The notes under the pieces: model-generated | Told to the model about the DNA's origin: nothing | Seen by the model: the letters and a program-made list of their open reading frames with translations, nothing else | Database searches by the model: none | Position numbers and translations under genes: made by a program | Shown: in pieces, positions 1 to 7,435 of the stretch | Layout of the letters: each line of letters opens with the position of its first letter | How positions within the stretch are numbered: position 1 is the stretch's first letter | NCBI GenBank assembly: GCA_036379935.1 | Contig: DASVFT010000117.1 | Coordinates: forward strand, 1-64,000 | Source of the DNA: JAOPZW01 sp036379935 | GTDB taxonomy: Bacteria; Actinomycetota; Thermoleophilia; Solirubrobacterales; Solirubrobacteraceae | Reading direction: 5' to 3' | DNA: 64,000 nt

Positions 1-795
1 CATGTCGCCGTAGAGGGCGCGGACCGCCAGGCCCGGGATCGGGGCGAAGGCCGGGCGGTGCAGGGCGCGGCCGAGGGCTCTCGAGAACGCGCGGTTGGTG
101 GGGGTCTCGGGGGCGCTGGCGTTGACGGGGCCGCTCCACGACGGGTCGTCCAGGGCGGCGAGGTAGAGGCCGACGATGTCGTCGGCGTGGATCCACGGCA
201 GGTACTGACGGCCGCCGGCCACCGGGCCGCCGATGCCGAGGCGGAAGAACGGCAGCATCTTGGCCAGGGCTCCGCCGCTCGCGTCGAGGACGACGCCGGT
301 GCGCAGGTTCACCACTCGGACGCCGAGCTCCGCCGCCGCCCGCGCCTCGCGCTCCCATGCCACGCACACGCGCGCCAGGAAGTCGTCGCCCGGCGGCGCG
401 TCCTCGGTCAGCAGCTCGTCGCCGCGCGGGCCGTAGTAGTCGACGCCCGAGGCGCTGACCAGCGCGGGCGGGCGGGGCTCGGCCGCAGCGATGCCGGCGA
501 CCAGGTGGCGCGTGCCGAGCTCGCGCGAGTCGTGGATGCGCCGACGGGCCGTGGCGGTCCAGCGCTGGGCGACCGGCTCGCCGGCCAGGTGGATCACCCC
601 GTCGCGCCCGCTCAGCGCCGCCGCCGGCGCGGGCGCATCCGTCGAGACCCACGCGTGGGCCTCGACGTCGCCGAGCGCCTCGCGCGCCCTCTGCGCGTCC
701 CGCGAGAGCACGGTCGCCTCGTCGCCCCGCGCGAGCAGGGCGTCGACGAGCCGGCGGCCGATCAGCCCGGTGGCGCCGGTGACGGTGACCCGCAC
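1..795 (-). CDS. TIGR01777-type NAD(P)-binding epimerase (YfcH-like), 3' end cut by window
   Basis: This is an extended SDR-fold protein of the TIGR01777/YfcH group, cytosolic oxidoreductases or epimerases of unknown substrate. The GTG start is followed at once by the first Rossmann strand and the G7-A-T-G-L-I-G13 dinucleotide loop. HLAGEPV (69-75), SASGVDYYG (114-122, holding the YxxxK-region equivalent) and WIHADDIV (201-208) are all hallmarks of the group. 265 residues are visible and the family is usually about 300, so roughly the last 35 residues (DUF1731 tail) lie outside the window. It starts 4 nt after the malic enzyme stop and is probably cotranscribed with it. The fold is certain; the substrate is unknown. 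Confidence 0.88.
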   Translation of the reverse strand, partial: MRVTVTGATGLIGRRLVDALLARGDEATVLSRDAQRAREALGDVEAHAWVSTDAPAPAAALSGRDGVIHLAGEPVAQRWTATARRRIHDSRELGTRHLVAGIAAAEPRPPALVSASGVDYYGPRGDELLTEDAPPGDDFLARVCVAWEREARAAAELGVRVVNLRTGVVLDASGGALAKMLPFFRLGIGGPVAGGRQYLPWIHADDIVGLYLAALDDPSWSGPVNASAPETPTNRAFSRALGRALHRPAFAPIPGLAVRALYGDM

Positions 796-799
796 GGCC

Positions 800-2272
800 T
801 CAGCCGGCCCGCAGCCGCTCGGCGTCGACCGCGGCGAAGCCGATGGTGTCGCCGCGGGCCATCGCCGCGCCCTGCTCCTTGGCCTGCTCGGCCACCGCGG
901 CGGCGACCGCGGGGGCGACGTCGCGGTTGAAGACCGACGGGACGATGTAGTCCTCGCGGAGCTCGGACTCGGGGATGACGTCGGCGATGGCCCGGGCCGC
1001 GGCCATCTTCATCTCCTCGGTGATCTCGTGGGCGCGGACGTCCAGCGCGCCGCGGAAGAGGCCGGGGAAGCAGAGGACGTTGTTGATCTGGTTGGGATAG
1101 TCCGAGCGCCCCGTGGCGACGATGCGCGCGTAGGGCGCGGCCTCCTCGGGCGAGACCTCCGGCGTGGGATTGGCCATGGCGAAGACCATCGCCTCGTCGT
1201 TCATCTTGCGAAGCTCCTCGGCGGGGAAGATGCGCGCGCCCGAGAGGCCGATGAAGAGGTCGGTGCCTTCGAGCGCCTCGGCCGGGCGGCCGGTGAGCTT
1301 CTCGGGGTTCGTGTGCTCGGCGTACCAGCGCTTGATGGCGTTCATGCTGCCGTCGGCGTAGTCGGGACGCGCGGTCGAGACCAGGCCCTTGGAGTCCGCG
1401 CCGACGACGTGCGTCACGCCGGCCGCCATGAGGATCTTCGTCACCGCCACCCCGGCGGCGCCCAGGCCGGTGACGAGCACGTGCAGGTCGGTCAGCTCGC
1501 GGCCGGTGAGCTTGCACGCGTTGATCAGCGCGGCCAGCACGACCACCGCGGTGCCGTGCTGGTCGTCGTGGAAGACCGGGATGTCGAGGGCCTCCTTCAG
1601 GCGATCCTCGATCTCGAAGCAGCGGGGAGCCGAGATGTCCTCGAGGTTGATGCCGCCGAAGCCCGGCGCGATGCGCCGCACCGTCTCGACGATCTCGTCC
1701 GCGTCCTTGGTGTCCAGGCAGATGGGGAAGGCGTCCACGCCGGCGAACTCCTTGAAGAGCATCGCCTTGCCCTCCATGACCGGCATGGCCGCCTCGGGCC
1801 CGATGTCGCCCAGGCCGAGCACCGCCGTGCCGTCGGAGACCACCGCCACCGTGTTGCGCTTGATCGTGTACTGGAAGGCCTTGTCGCGGTCGGCGGCGAT
1901 GGCCTGGCAGACGCGCGCCACGCCCGGCGTGTAGGCCATCGAGAGGTCGTCGCGCGTCCGCAGCGGGTGCTTGTTGCGCTGCTCGATCTTGCCCCCGACG
2001 TGCAGCAGGAAGGTGCGGTCGGTGGTGTCGACGACGCGCACGCCGTCGAGCTCGTCGAGGGCGGCGATGATCGCGTCCCATTGCTCCTGGCCGGCGGCGT
2101 CGACGGTGATGTCGCGCAGCAGCACGTCGTCGGAGACCTCGACCAGGTCGACCGCGCCGATGATCCCGCCCGCGCGCCCGATGGCGCTCGCGACCTGCCC
2201 GAGCATCCCCGGCCGGTGGGCGATCTCCAGGCGGATGGTGAGCGAGTACTGGGCGGAGGGCGTGACGCTCAT
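800..2272 (-). CDS. NAD(P)-dependent malic enzyme with N-terminal ACT domain
   Basis: The enzyme oxidatively decarboxylates malate to pyruvate, linking the TCA cycle to pyruvate and reductant supply. Residues 10-80 form an ACT domain, a regulatory module likely to bind an amino acid or similar effector. The malic enzyme body follows: YTPGV (114-118), metal and substrate segment NLEDISAPRCFEIE (209-222), HDDQHGTA (235-242), and the dinucleotide loop TGLGAAGVA (268-276). I chose the ATG giving MSVTPSAQ, preceded by AAGG, because residues upstream of it are non-homologous low-complexity sequence. The length of 490 residues fits ACT-malic enzymes. It diverges from polA across a shared promoter. 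Cofactor preference (NAD or NADP) cannot be read with confidence. Confidence 0.93.
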   Translation of the reverse strand: MSVTPSAQYSLTIRLEIAHRPGMLGQVASAIGRAGGIIGAVDLVEVSDDVLLRDITVDAAGQEQWDAIIAALDELDGVRVVDTTDRTFLLHVGGKIEQRNKHPLRTRDDLSMAYTPGVARVCQAIAADRDKAFQYTIKRNTVAVVSDGTAVLGLGDIGPEAAMPVMEGKAMLFKEFAGVDAFPICLDTKDADEIVETVRRIAPGFGGINLEDISAPRCFEIEDRLKEALDIPVFHDDQHGTAVVVLAALINACKLTGRELTDLHVLVTGLGAAGVAVTKILMAAGVTHVVGADSKGLVSTARPDYADGSMNAIKRWYAEHTNPEKLTGRPAEALEGTDLFIGLSGARIFPAEELRKMNDEAMVFAMANPTPEVSPEEAAPYARIVATGRSDYPNQINNVLCFPGLFRGALDVRAHEITEEMKMAAARAIADVIPESELREDYIVPSVFNRDVAPAVAAAVAEQAKEQGAAMARGDTIGFAAVDAERLRAG

Positions 2273-2300
2273 GCCTTGAGCATGCCACCGTGCGCGCGGC

Positions 2301-2310
2301 CTTGTAGCGT
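2301..2310. promoter_or_regulatory. Back-to-back -10 elements for the malic enzyme and polA
   Basis: TAGCGT on the plus strand ends 8 nt before the polA GTG. TACAAG on the minus strand, sharing the same central TA, lies 28 nt before the malic enzyme ATG. One symmetric site may therefore fire in both directions, with leaderless polA mRNA. No clear -35 is seen on either side. Inferred from position only. Confidence 0.45.
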
Positions 2311-2318
2311 GGTGGCTC

Positions 2319-4910
2319 GTGGCAGCTGACGGGCACGACGAGCTCTTCCTCATCGACGGCAACTCCCTGGCCTACCGGGCCTTCTTCGCGCTGCCCGAGT
2401 CGATCGCCACGTCCACGGGCTTCCCGACGAACACGATCTTCGGGTTCGCCTCGATGCTCGTGAAGCTCCTCACCGAGTACGGCCCCAAGCCCACGATCGT
2501 GGTCTGGGACGCCGGCTCCTCCGGGCGCAAGGAGGTCTCAGAGGACTACAAGGCCACGCGCCGCTCGCGCCCGGACCTGCTCAAGGAGCAGTGGCCGCAC
2601 CTCGAGCCGCTGGTCGAGGCCTTCGGCTACCGCAACGTCCACGTCGAGGGCTTCGAGGCCGACGACGTGATCGCGACGATCGCCGAGCGCGCCCGCGAGG
2701 AGGGCGTCCCGGTCATGGTCGTCACCGGCGACCGCGACGCCTTCCAGATCATCGATCCCGAGTCGCGCGTGAAGGTCATGGCCACCGGGCGCGGCATCAC
2801 CGACACCAAGGTCTACGACCATCAGGCCGTCATCGATCGCTACGGCATCGGGCCCGAGCTGATCCCCGACTTCTACGGCCTGAAGGGCGACACCTCCGAC
2901 AACATCCCCGGCGTCCCGGGGATCGGCGACAAGACCGCCTCGGAGCTGCTCCAGCGCTTCGGCTCGCTCGAGGAGGTCCTCGCCCACGTCGACGACATCT
3001 CGGGTGCCAAGCGCAAGGAGAACCTCACCGAGCACGCCGACAACGCGCGCGTGTCCAAGGTCCTGGCCACGATCAAGACCGACGTGCCCGTCGAGGTCGA
3101 TCCCGTCGCCGAGGCGGCCCAGGAGCCCGATCGCTCCAAGCTGCGCCAGGTCTTCCGCGAGTTCGAGCTGCGCGCGCCGCTTCAGCGCCTGGAGGAGGCG
3201 TTCGGCGAGGGCGACGCGGCGGCCCCTGCGCCCGTGGCGGAGGTCACGCTCAAGGCCAGGGCGCGCGAGGGCGCCCTGGGCGACGTCGCCGGCTTCGAGC
3301 CGGGCAAGGAGGTGACCGTCGCGGCCCGGGCGCCCGACATCCCGGAGGGCCAGCTCGTCCCGACCGACACGCACTGGCGCTTCGCCGTGGCCGCCGGGGA
3401 GAACGTGCTCGTCGGCGCGTGCGATGGCCCGGAGGCGTTCGTCGCGGCGCTGGGCGACCGCGCGGTCGTCGCCCACGACGCCAAGGAGCTCGGCGTGGTG
3501 CCGCCCGGCCTGGTCCACGACACCGTGCTCGCCGCCTATCTGCTCGAGCCGGCGCGGCGCGGCTTCCCCTTCCGCGAGATCTGCGAGGAGCGAGGCTTCG
3601 CGTCGGATCTCCCCGACGGCGCCGGCGCCGACGCGGTCGTGCTGCAGGCGCTGGCCGCCTGGCAGCGCGAGCAGCTCGCCGATCGCGGCCTGGAGTGGCT
3701 GATGGCCGAGGTCGAGCTCCCGCTGGTGCGGGTCCTGCGCGACATGGAGCTCGCGGGCGTGCGGCTCAACCGCGACCGCCTGGCCGAGGTCGACGCCCGC
3801 GTGCGCGAGGAGATCCGCGGCCTGGAGCGCGAGATCTGGGACCTCGCCGGCGAGGAGTTCGTCATCGGGTCACCGCAGCAGCTCGGGGCGGTGCTCTTCG
3901 ACAAGCTCGAGCTCTCCAAGAAGCGCCGCGGCAAGACCGGGTTCTCCACCGACGCGCGCGTGCTCCAGGCCATCCGCGAGGAGCACGAGATCGTGCCCAA
4001 GATCGAGCGCTGGCGCGAGCTCAACCAGATCCTCAAGACCTACCTCGACGTGCTGCCGCAGCTGGCCGACGCGGAGTCGCGCATCCACACGACCTTCGTG
4101 CAGGCGGCGGCCACGACCGGGCGCCTTGCTTCGACCAACCCCAACATGCAGAACGTGCCGGTGCGCACAGAGCTGGGGCGCGAGATCCGCGGCTGCTTCG
4201 AGGCGGCGCCCGGCAACGTGCTCATCTCGGCCGACTACTCGCAGGTCGAGCTGCGCGTGCTCGCCTTCGTGGCCGACGAGCCGGTGCTCAAGGAGATCTT
4301 CGTGCGCGAGGAGGACGTGCACACCGCCACCGGCTCGGTCGTCTTCGGCAAGGACCCGTCGGAGCTCACGCCGATGGACCGCTCGAAGTCGAAGATGATC
4401 AACTACGGCATCGTCTACGGCCTCAGCGACTACGGGCTGGCGGACCGCCTGAACATCGCGCGCGAGGAGGCCAAGGCGTTCATCGACGCCTACCTCGAGC
4501 GCTTCAGCCGCGTGGCGGAGTTCATCCGCACGACGATCGAGTCCGCGCGCGAGAGCGGCCACGTGACCACGCTGTTCGGCCGCCGGCGCCAGATCCCGGA
4601 GCTGCGCGCGCGCAACTGGCAGGTGCGCTCCCTGGGCGAGCGCCTGGCCGTCAACACGGTCATCCAGGGCACGGCGGCCGACGTCATGAAGCTGGCCATG
4701 ATCGGCGCGCACCGCGCGCTGGCCGACAGCGGCCTGCGGACGCGCATGATCCTCACCATCCACGACGAGCTGCTCTTCGAGGGGCCGCCCGAGGAGGCCG
4801 ACGCGGTGCGCGAGCTCGTCGAGCGCGAGATGGTCGCACCGTGGGGCGAGCGCACGCCGCCGCTGGCGGTCGACGTCGGCGTCGGCGAGACCTGGCTGGC
4901 CGCCAAGTAG
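2319..4910 (+). CDS. polA: DNA polymerase I
   Basis: Replicative gap filling and repair synthesis. Residues 1-290 form the 5'-3' exonuclease (DGNSLAYRAFF near 11, TGDRDAFQI near 136, helix-hairpin-helix GVPGIGDKTA near 193). Residues 300-470 are a 3'-5' exonuclease-like fold, and the remainder is the polymerase A core: motif A DYSQVELRVLA near 638, motif B RSKSKMINYGIVYG near 687, motif C TIHDELLFE near 812. In the proofreading fold the usual DTE signature is replaced (TDTHWRF), so proofreading is probably lost, as in many actinobacterial and Taq-like enzymes. The start is GTG, 8 nt after a TAGCGT hexamer, with no Shine-Dalgarno sequence. The length of 863 residues is normal. Confidence 0.97.
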   Translation: MAADGHDELFLIDGNSLAYRAFFALPESIATSTGFPTNTIFGFASMLVKLLTEYGPKPTIVVWDAGSSGRKEVSEDYKATRRSRPDLLKEQWPHLEPLVEAFGYRNVHVEGFEADDVIATIAERAREEGVPVMVVTGDRDAFQIIDPESRVKVMATGRGITDTKVYDHQAVIDRYGIGPELIPDFYGLKGDTSDNIPGVPGIGDKTASELLQRFGSLEEVLAHVDDISGAKRKENLTEHADNARVSKVLATIKTDVPVEVDPVAEAAQEPDRSKLRQVFREFELRAPLQRLEEAFGEGDAAAPAPVAEVTLKARAREGALGDVAGFEPGKEVTVAARAPDIPEGQLVPTDTHWRFAVAAGENVLVGACDGPEAFVAALGDRAVVAHDAKELGVVPPGLVHDTVLAAYLLEPARRGFPFREICEERGFASDLPDGAGADAVVLQALAAWQREQLADRGLEWLMAEVELPLVRVLRDMELAGVRLNRDRLAEVDARVREEIRGLEREIWDLAGEEFVIGSPQQLGAVLFDKLELSKKRRGKTGFSTDARVLQAIREEHEIVPKIERWRELNQILKTYLDVLPQLADAESRIHTTFVQAAATTGRLASTNPNMQNVPVRTELGREIRGCFEAAPGNVLISADYSQVELRVLAFVADEPVLKEIFVREEDVHTATGSVVFGKDPSELTPMDRSKSKMINYGIVYGLSDYGLADRLNIAREEAKAFIDAYLERFSRVAEFIRTTIESARESGHVTTLFGRRRQIPELRARNWQVRSLGERLAVNTVIQGTAADVMKLAMIGAHRALADSGLRTRMILTIHDELLFEGPPEEADAVRELVEREMVAPWGERTPPLAVDVGVGETWLAAK

Positions 4911-4914
4911 CGGC

Positions 4915-5295
4915 TCAGCCCACGGGCACGCGCAACTCGCGTGCCAGCCCCGCCTGGGCGTTGTCCAACGTGTAGAGCACCCGGCCGGTGGTCGCCGCTG
5001 TCGCGATGACGATGAGGTCGGTGGCCTTGACCGTGCGGCCGAGGTCGCGCGCGGCCGCGAGGACCTCGCCGTACCGTTCCGCGATCTCCTCATCGAGGGG
5101 AAGGGCGGCGAACGCCGCGCGGACTGACCGCAGCCGTCGCGCGCGGGCGGCGCGTACCTGCGCGTCACGAGCGCGCAGCACGCCCGCACGCAGCTCCCCG
5201 AGGGTGATCACCGAGATCGCCGCGGTCTCCGGGAGATCAAGCTCGCCGCGTTCGTCGCTGGCGATCACGAGCGACGTGTCAAGGAGCGCGGTCAC
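4915..5295 (-). CDS. vapC: VapC-like PIN-domain toxin
   Basis: PIN-domain ribonuclease, the likely toxin of a type II toxin-antitoxin pair. The acidic active-site set is complete: D6 in LLDTS, E34 in TLGELRAG, D93 in KATDLIVIATA and D111 in LYTLDN. Length is 126 residues, typical of VapC. I start at the GTG that overlaps the antitoxin stop as GTGA (5292-5295). A start four codons upstream is possible but would add only MARR. Translational coupling to the antitoxin is expected. It is convergent with polA, with only 4 nt between stops. Substrate RNA is unknown. Confidence 0.87.
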   Translation of the reverse strand: MTALLDTSLVIASDERGELDLPETAAISVITLGELRAGVLRARDAQVRAARARRLRSVRAAFAALPLDEEIAERYGEVLAAARDLGRTVKATDLIVIATAATTGRVLYTLDNAQAGLARELRVPVG

Positions 5296-5561
5296 CCGTC
5301 GTGCCACGGGTCGTCGACCGGCGCCTCGGCGGCGTCGAGATCGGCGGCCCAGGCCTCGGAGTCGACGCGGTCGGCGAGGATGGAGCGGATCGTGTCGCGG
5401 TGGACGTCCGCGCGCGGCGCGTCGGAAGCCGTGATCGGCCCGAGCTCGGCGACGGCCCGTCCGTGGACGGTGATCGTGAACGTGGTGCCGTCCTGTGCCT
5501 CGCGGAGCACGCGCGCCACGTCGTTGCGCAGATCTCGTTGGGCGATAGTGCGGTGGGCCAC
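5292..5561 (-). CDS. Phd/YefM-family antitoxin
   Basis: Antitoxin partner of the downstream PIN toxin. The first half (IAQRDLRNDVARVLREAQDG, then FTITVHGRAVAEL) matches the Phd/YefM DNA-binding fold, and the acidic C-terminal half (DAAEAPVDDPWHDG) is the usual disordered toxin-wrapping tail. 89 residues. The GTG start gives the normal family N-terminus. No ribosome-binding site precedes it: the codon abuts a perfect palindrome that carries a TACGCT -10 hexamer, so the message is probably leaderless and autoregulated by the antitoxin. The pairing of a Phd-type antitoxin with a PIN toxin is common. Confidence 0.87.
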   Translation of the reverse strand: MAHRTIAQRDLRNDVARVLREAQDGTTFTITVHGRAVAELGPITASDAPRADVHRDTIRSILADRVDSEAWAADLDAAEAPVDDPWHDG

Positions 5562-5579
5562 TGCTACGCAGCGTAGCAG
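5561..5579 (-). promoter_or_regulatory. 19-bp palindromic operator overlapping the antitoxin promoter and start
   Basis: CTGCTACGC-A-GCGTAGCAG is a perfect 9+1+9 inverted repeat. Read on the minus strand it contains TACGCT (5570-5575) exactly 8 nt from the GTG start, so the palindrome covers the -10 region and probable +1. It also directly abuts the stop codon of the upstream aminohydrolase gene. Probable antitoxin autoregulatory site. Confidence 0.65.
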
Positions 5580-6296
5580 TTAGAAGCCGTCGCGCCAGAC
5601 GTCCTTGTAGAGCAGGTACTCGGCCGGCTCGGTGCCCGTCGCCACGAACGACTGCGGGCAGTAGGGCGCCATGTAGATGAAGTCGCCGGCCCGCACCTCA
5701 TGGTGGCGGGTGCCGAGGAGGTAGAGGCCGGTGCCGGCGGTCATGTAGAGGCCGTGCTCCTCGTCGTGGATCTCGACGCGATCCAGCGCAACGCCCGGCG
5801 CGAAGCGCAGCAGGCTCATGTTGAAGTCGAAGGTCTCGTCGAGAGGATCGAGGAGCTCCTGGCGCGTGAGGCCGGCGACGGGGGTGGGGGAGAGCTCGAC
5901 GTCGTCGCGGTGGCCGCTGCGCAGCGCGGGCGCGTCGCCCACCGGCTCGTAGGGCCGCTTGAGCCACAGGACCCGCCCGCCGCCCGAGAGCTCGAGCGGC
6001 AGGTCGTCGGGCACGTAGGCGAAGGCGCCCGCGCCGAGCGCGTGCTCGGCGCCGCCCGCGGCGAGGACGACCTCGCCGTCCAGGCCGAAGAGGAAGTGCT
6101 CCAGGCCGGCCGCGAGCGGCTCCGCCGTGCCACCGCCCGGCTCGATGTCGAGCAGGTACTGGCCGAAGCGCGCCTGCCCGACGCGCGGCGTCACGAGCTT
6201 GACCACGGTGGTCGCCCGCAGGCCGGCGAGCCGGCTGACGTACTGGTTGGAGGGGGTGAGGAGCGTGTAGCCGAAGTCCCGGAAGCCGCGCGTCAT
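5580..6296 (-). CDS. allE: (S)-ureidoglycine aminohydrolase
   Basis: Bicupin enzyme of purine (ureide) degradation that releases ammonia from (S)-ureidoglycine to give ureidoglycolate. 238 residues with two cupin barrels, roughly 40-115 and 160-235. The C-terminal barrel carries the Mn-binding quartet E175, H177, H181 and Q215, with the same spacing as the plant enzyme E235/H237/H241/Q275, which makes the assignment strong. The ATG overlaps the stop of the upstream secreted protein (ATGA, 6293-6296), implying coupling. No allantoinase, allantoate hydrolase or transporter gene is in the window, so the rest of the pathway must lie elsewhere. The operon partner, a secreted cell-surface protein, is unexpected. 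Confidence 0.92.
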   Translation of the reverse strand: MTRGFRDFGYTLLTPSNQYVSRLAGLRATTVVKLVTPRVGQARFGQYLLDIEPGGGTAEPLAAGLEHFLFGLDGEVVLAAGGAEHALGAGAFAYVPDDLPLELSGGGRVLWLKRPYEPVGDAPALRSGHRDDVELSPTPVAGLTRQELLDPLDETFDFNMSLLRFAPGVALDRVEIHDEEHGLYMTAGTGLYLLGTRHHEVRAGDFIYMAPYCPQSFVATGTEPAEYLLYKDVWRDGF

Positions 6297-7432
6297 CGCT
6301 TCCGGACGATACGGAAGGCCGGCGTGAGGGCGCTGCTCGTGCCGCCGTCTCCGACCACGGTGATTCGGACGCGGTAGCGCCCGGGCGGCAGCCGGCCGAG
6401 CTTCTGCCGGATCGTCCCGGCCGTGGGCCGCAGCCGGACGGTCTTGCCGTAGGGCACGAGGCGCGTGCACCGGCGGCCGTGACGTCCGGGCGCGGCGACG
6501 GCGCATGTGCCGCCGCGGCGCACGCCGGGCTTCAGCGCCATGACGCGCAGCTGCACGCGCGCGTCCTCGTCCACCCGGAACGAGACGGTCGCATGCGCTC
6601 CCGGCGCGAACCGCAGCTTCGAGATCCGCAGCGCCGTGAGCCGCGGCGGCACAGGCGGACCGCCCTCGCCGTGGAGCGACACCAGCGCCGGGCTGTTCCT
6701 GAGCAGCTGGCTGCCGACGAGGACCGTCGCGTAGTGCACGCCCACCACCAAGGGCTGGAAGCGCACCGTCACCGTGCAGCTGGCCGCCGGGGCGATCCCC
6801 GACGCGCACGTGTCGCCCACGATCGTGAAGGACCCGCGGCTGTCGTTGCCACCGATGAGGCTGCGGTTGAGCATCAGGACCTCGTTGCCTCGGTTGGCGA
6901 CGACGAACGACTTCGTCTGCGCGTGGCGGAGCGCCTGCCGATCGAAAGCGAGCCTGGTCGGCGCCAGGTCGAGGATCGGCTCGTAGGTGGTGATGGTCAC
7001 CGAGGCGACACCGCCCGAGTCGAGCGCGATCGTGCCGGTGGGTGATGGGGAGAGGCTCGAGCCGCCATCGCCGCCGGCGGCGATCGCCCTCCACCCACTC
7101 TGGGCCGCGACGAGCGTGCTGGTCGCGTCGTTGCCGCCTCCGCCGTCGGAGGCGTCCGCGCCGATGACGGCGGTGAGCTGCTCGTCCGATACCACCGGGA
7201 CGTCCGCGGTGACCACGGCGCCGCGGCCTCCAGCGGGCGCGCCCACCACGACGATGTGCACTCGCGACACGCCCGTGGGGACGAAGTAGGCGTGCTGGAT
7301 GCCTGGTGTCGTGAAGGTGACCGTCTCGGCGTGGGCCGGCGCCGCGCCCAGCGCGACCGCCGCGACGAGCGCCAAGGCGAGCCTGCGCGGGCTGATGACC
7401 CCACCGCGTGTGCGCTGCGGACTTGCGGGCAC
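6293..7432 (-). CDS. Secreted protein with HYDIN-like Ig domain, paralogue of the upstream gene
   Basis: Exported protein of unknown function, 379 residues. A long basic N-region precedes a hydrophobic core (LALALVAAVALGAA) and an APAHA-E cleavage site near 35. The mature start (ETVTFTTPGIQHAYFVPTGV) resembles that of the next gene (ETFTFTSADAVQTFVVPAGV), followed by a short glycine-rich remnant. Then comes an Ig-like choice-of-anchor-D/HYDIN domain (about 150-260) and a C-terminal beta domain starting LTALRISKLRF with the ending PPGRYRVRITV. GTG start 4 nt after the upstream stop. It looks like a duplicate that lost the long glycine-rich body. Probably surface or matrix associated. Confidence 0.72.
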   Translation of the reverse strand: MPASPQRTRGGVISPRRLALALVAAVALGAAPAHAETVTFTTPGIQHAYFVPTGVSRVHIVVVGAPAGGRGAVVTADVPVVSDEQLTAVIGADASDGGGGNDATSTLVAAQSGWRAIAAGGDGGSSLSPSPTGTIALDSGGVASVTITTYEPILDLAPTRLAFDRQALRHAQTKSFVVANRGNEVLMLNRSLIGGNDSRGSFTIVGDTCASGIAPAASCTVTVRFQPLVVGVHYATVLVGSQLLRNSPALVSLHGEGGPPVPPRLTALRISKLRFAPGAHATVSFRVDEDARVQLRVMALKPGVRRGGTCAVAAPGRHGRRCTRLVPYGKTVRLRPTAGTIRQKLGRLPPGRYRVRITVVGDGGTSSALTPAFRIVRKR

Positions 7433-7435
7433 GGT

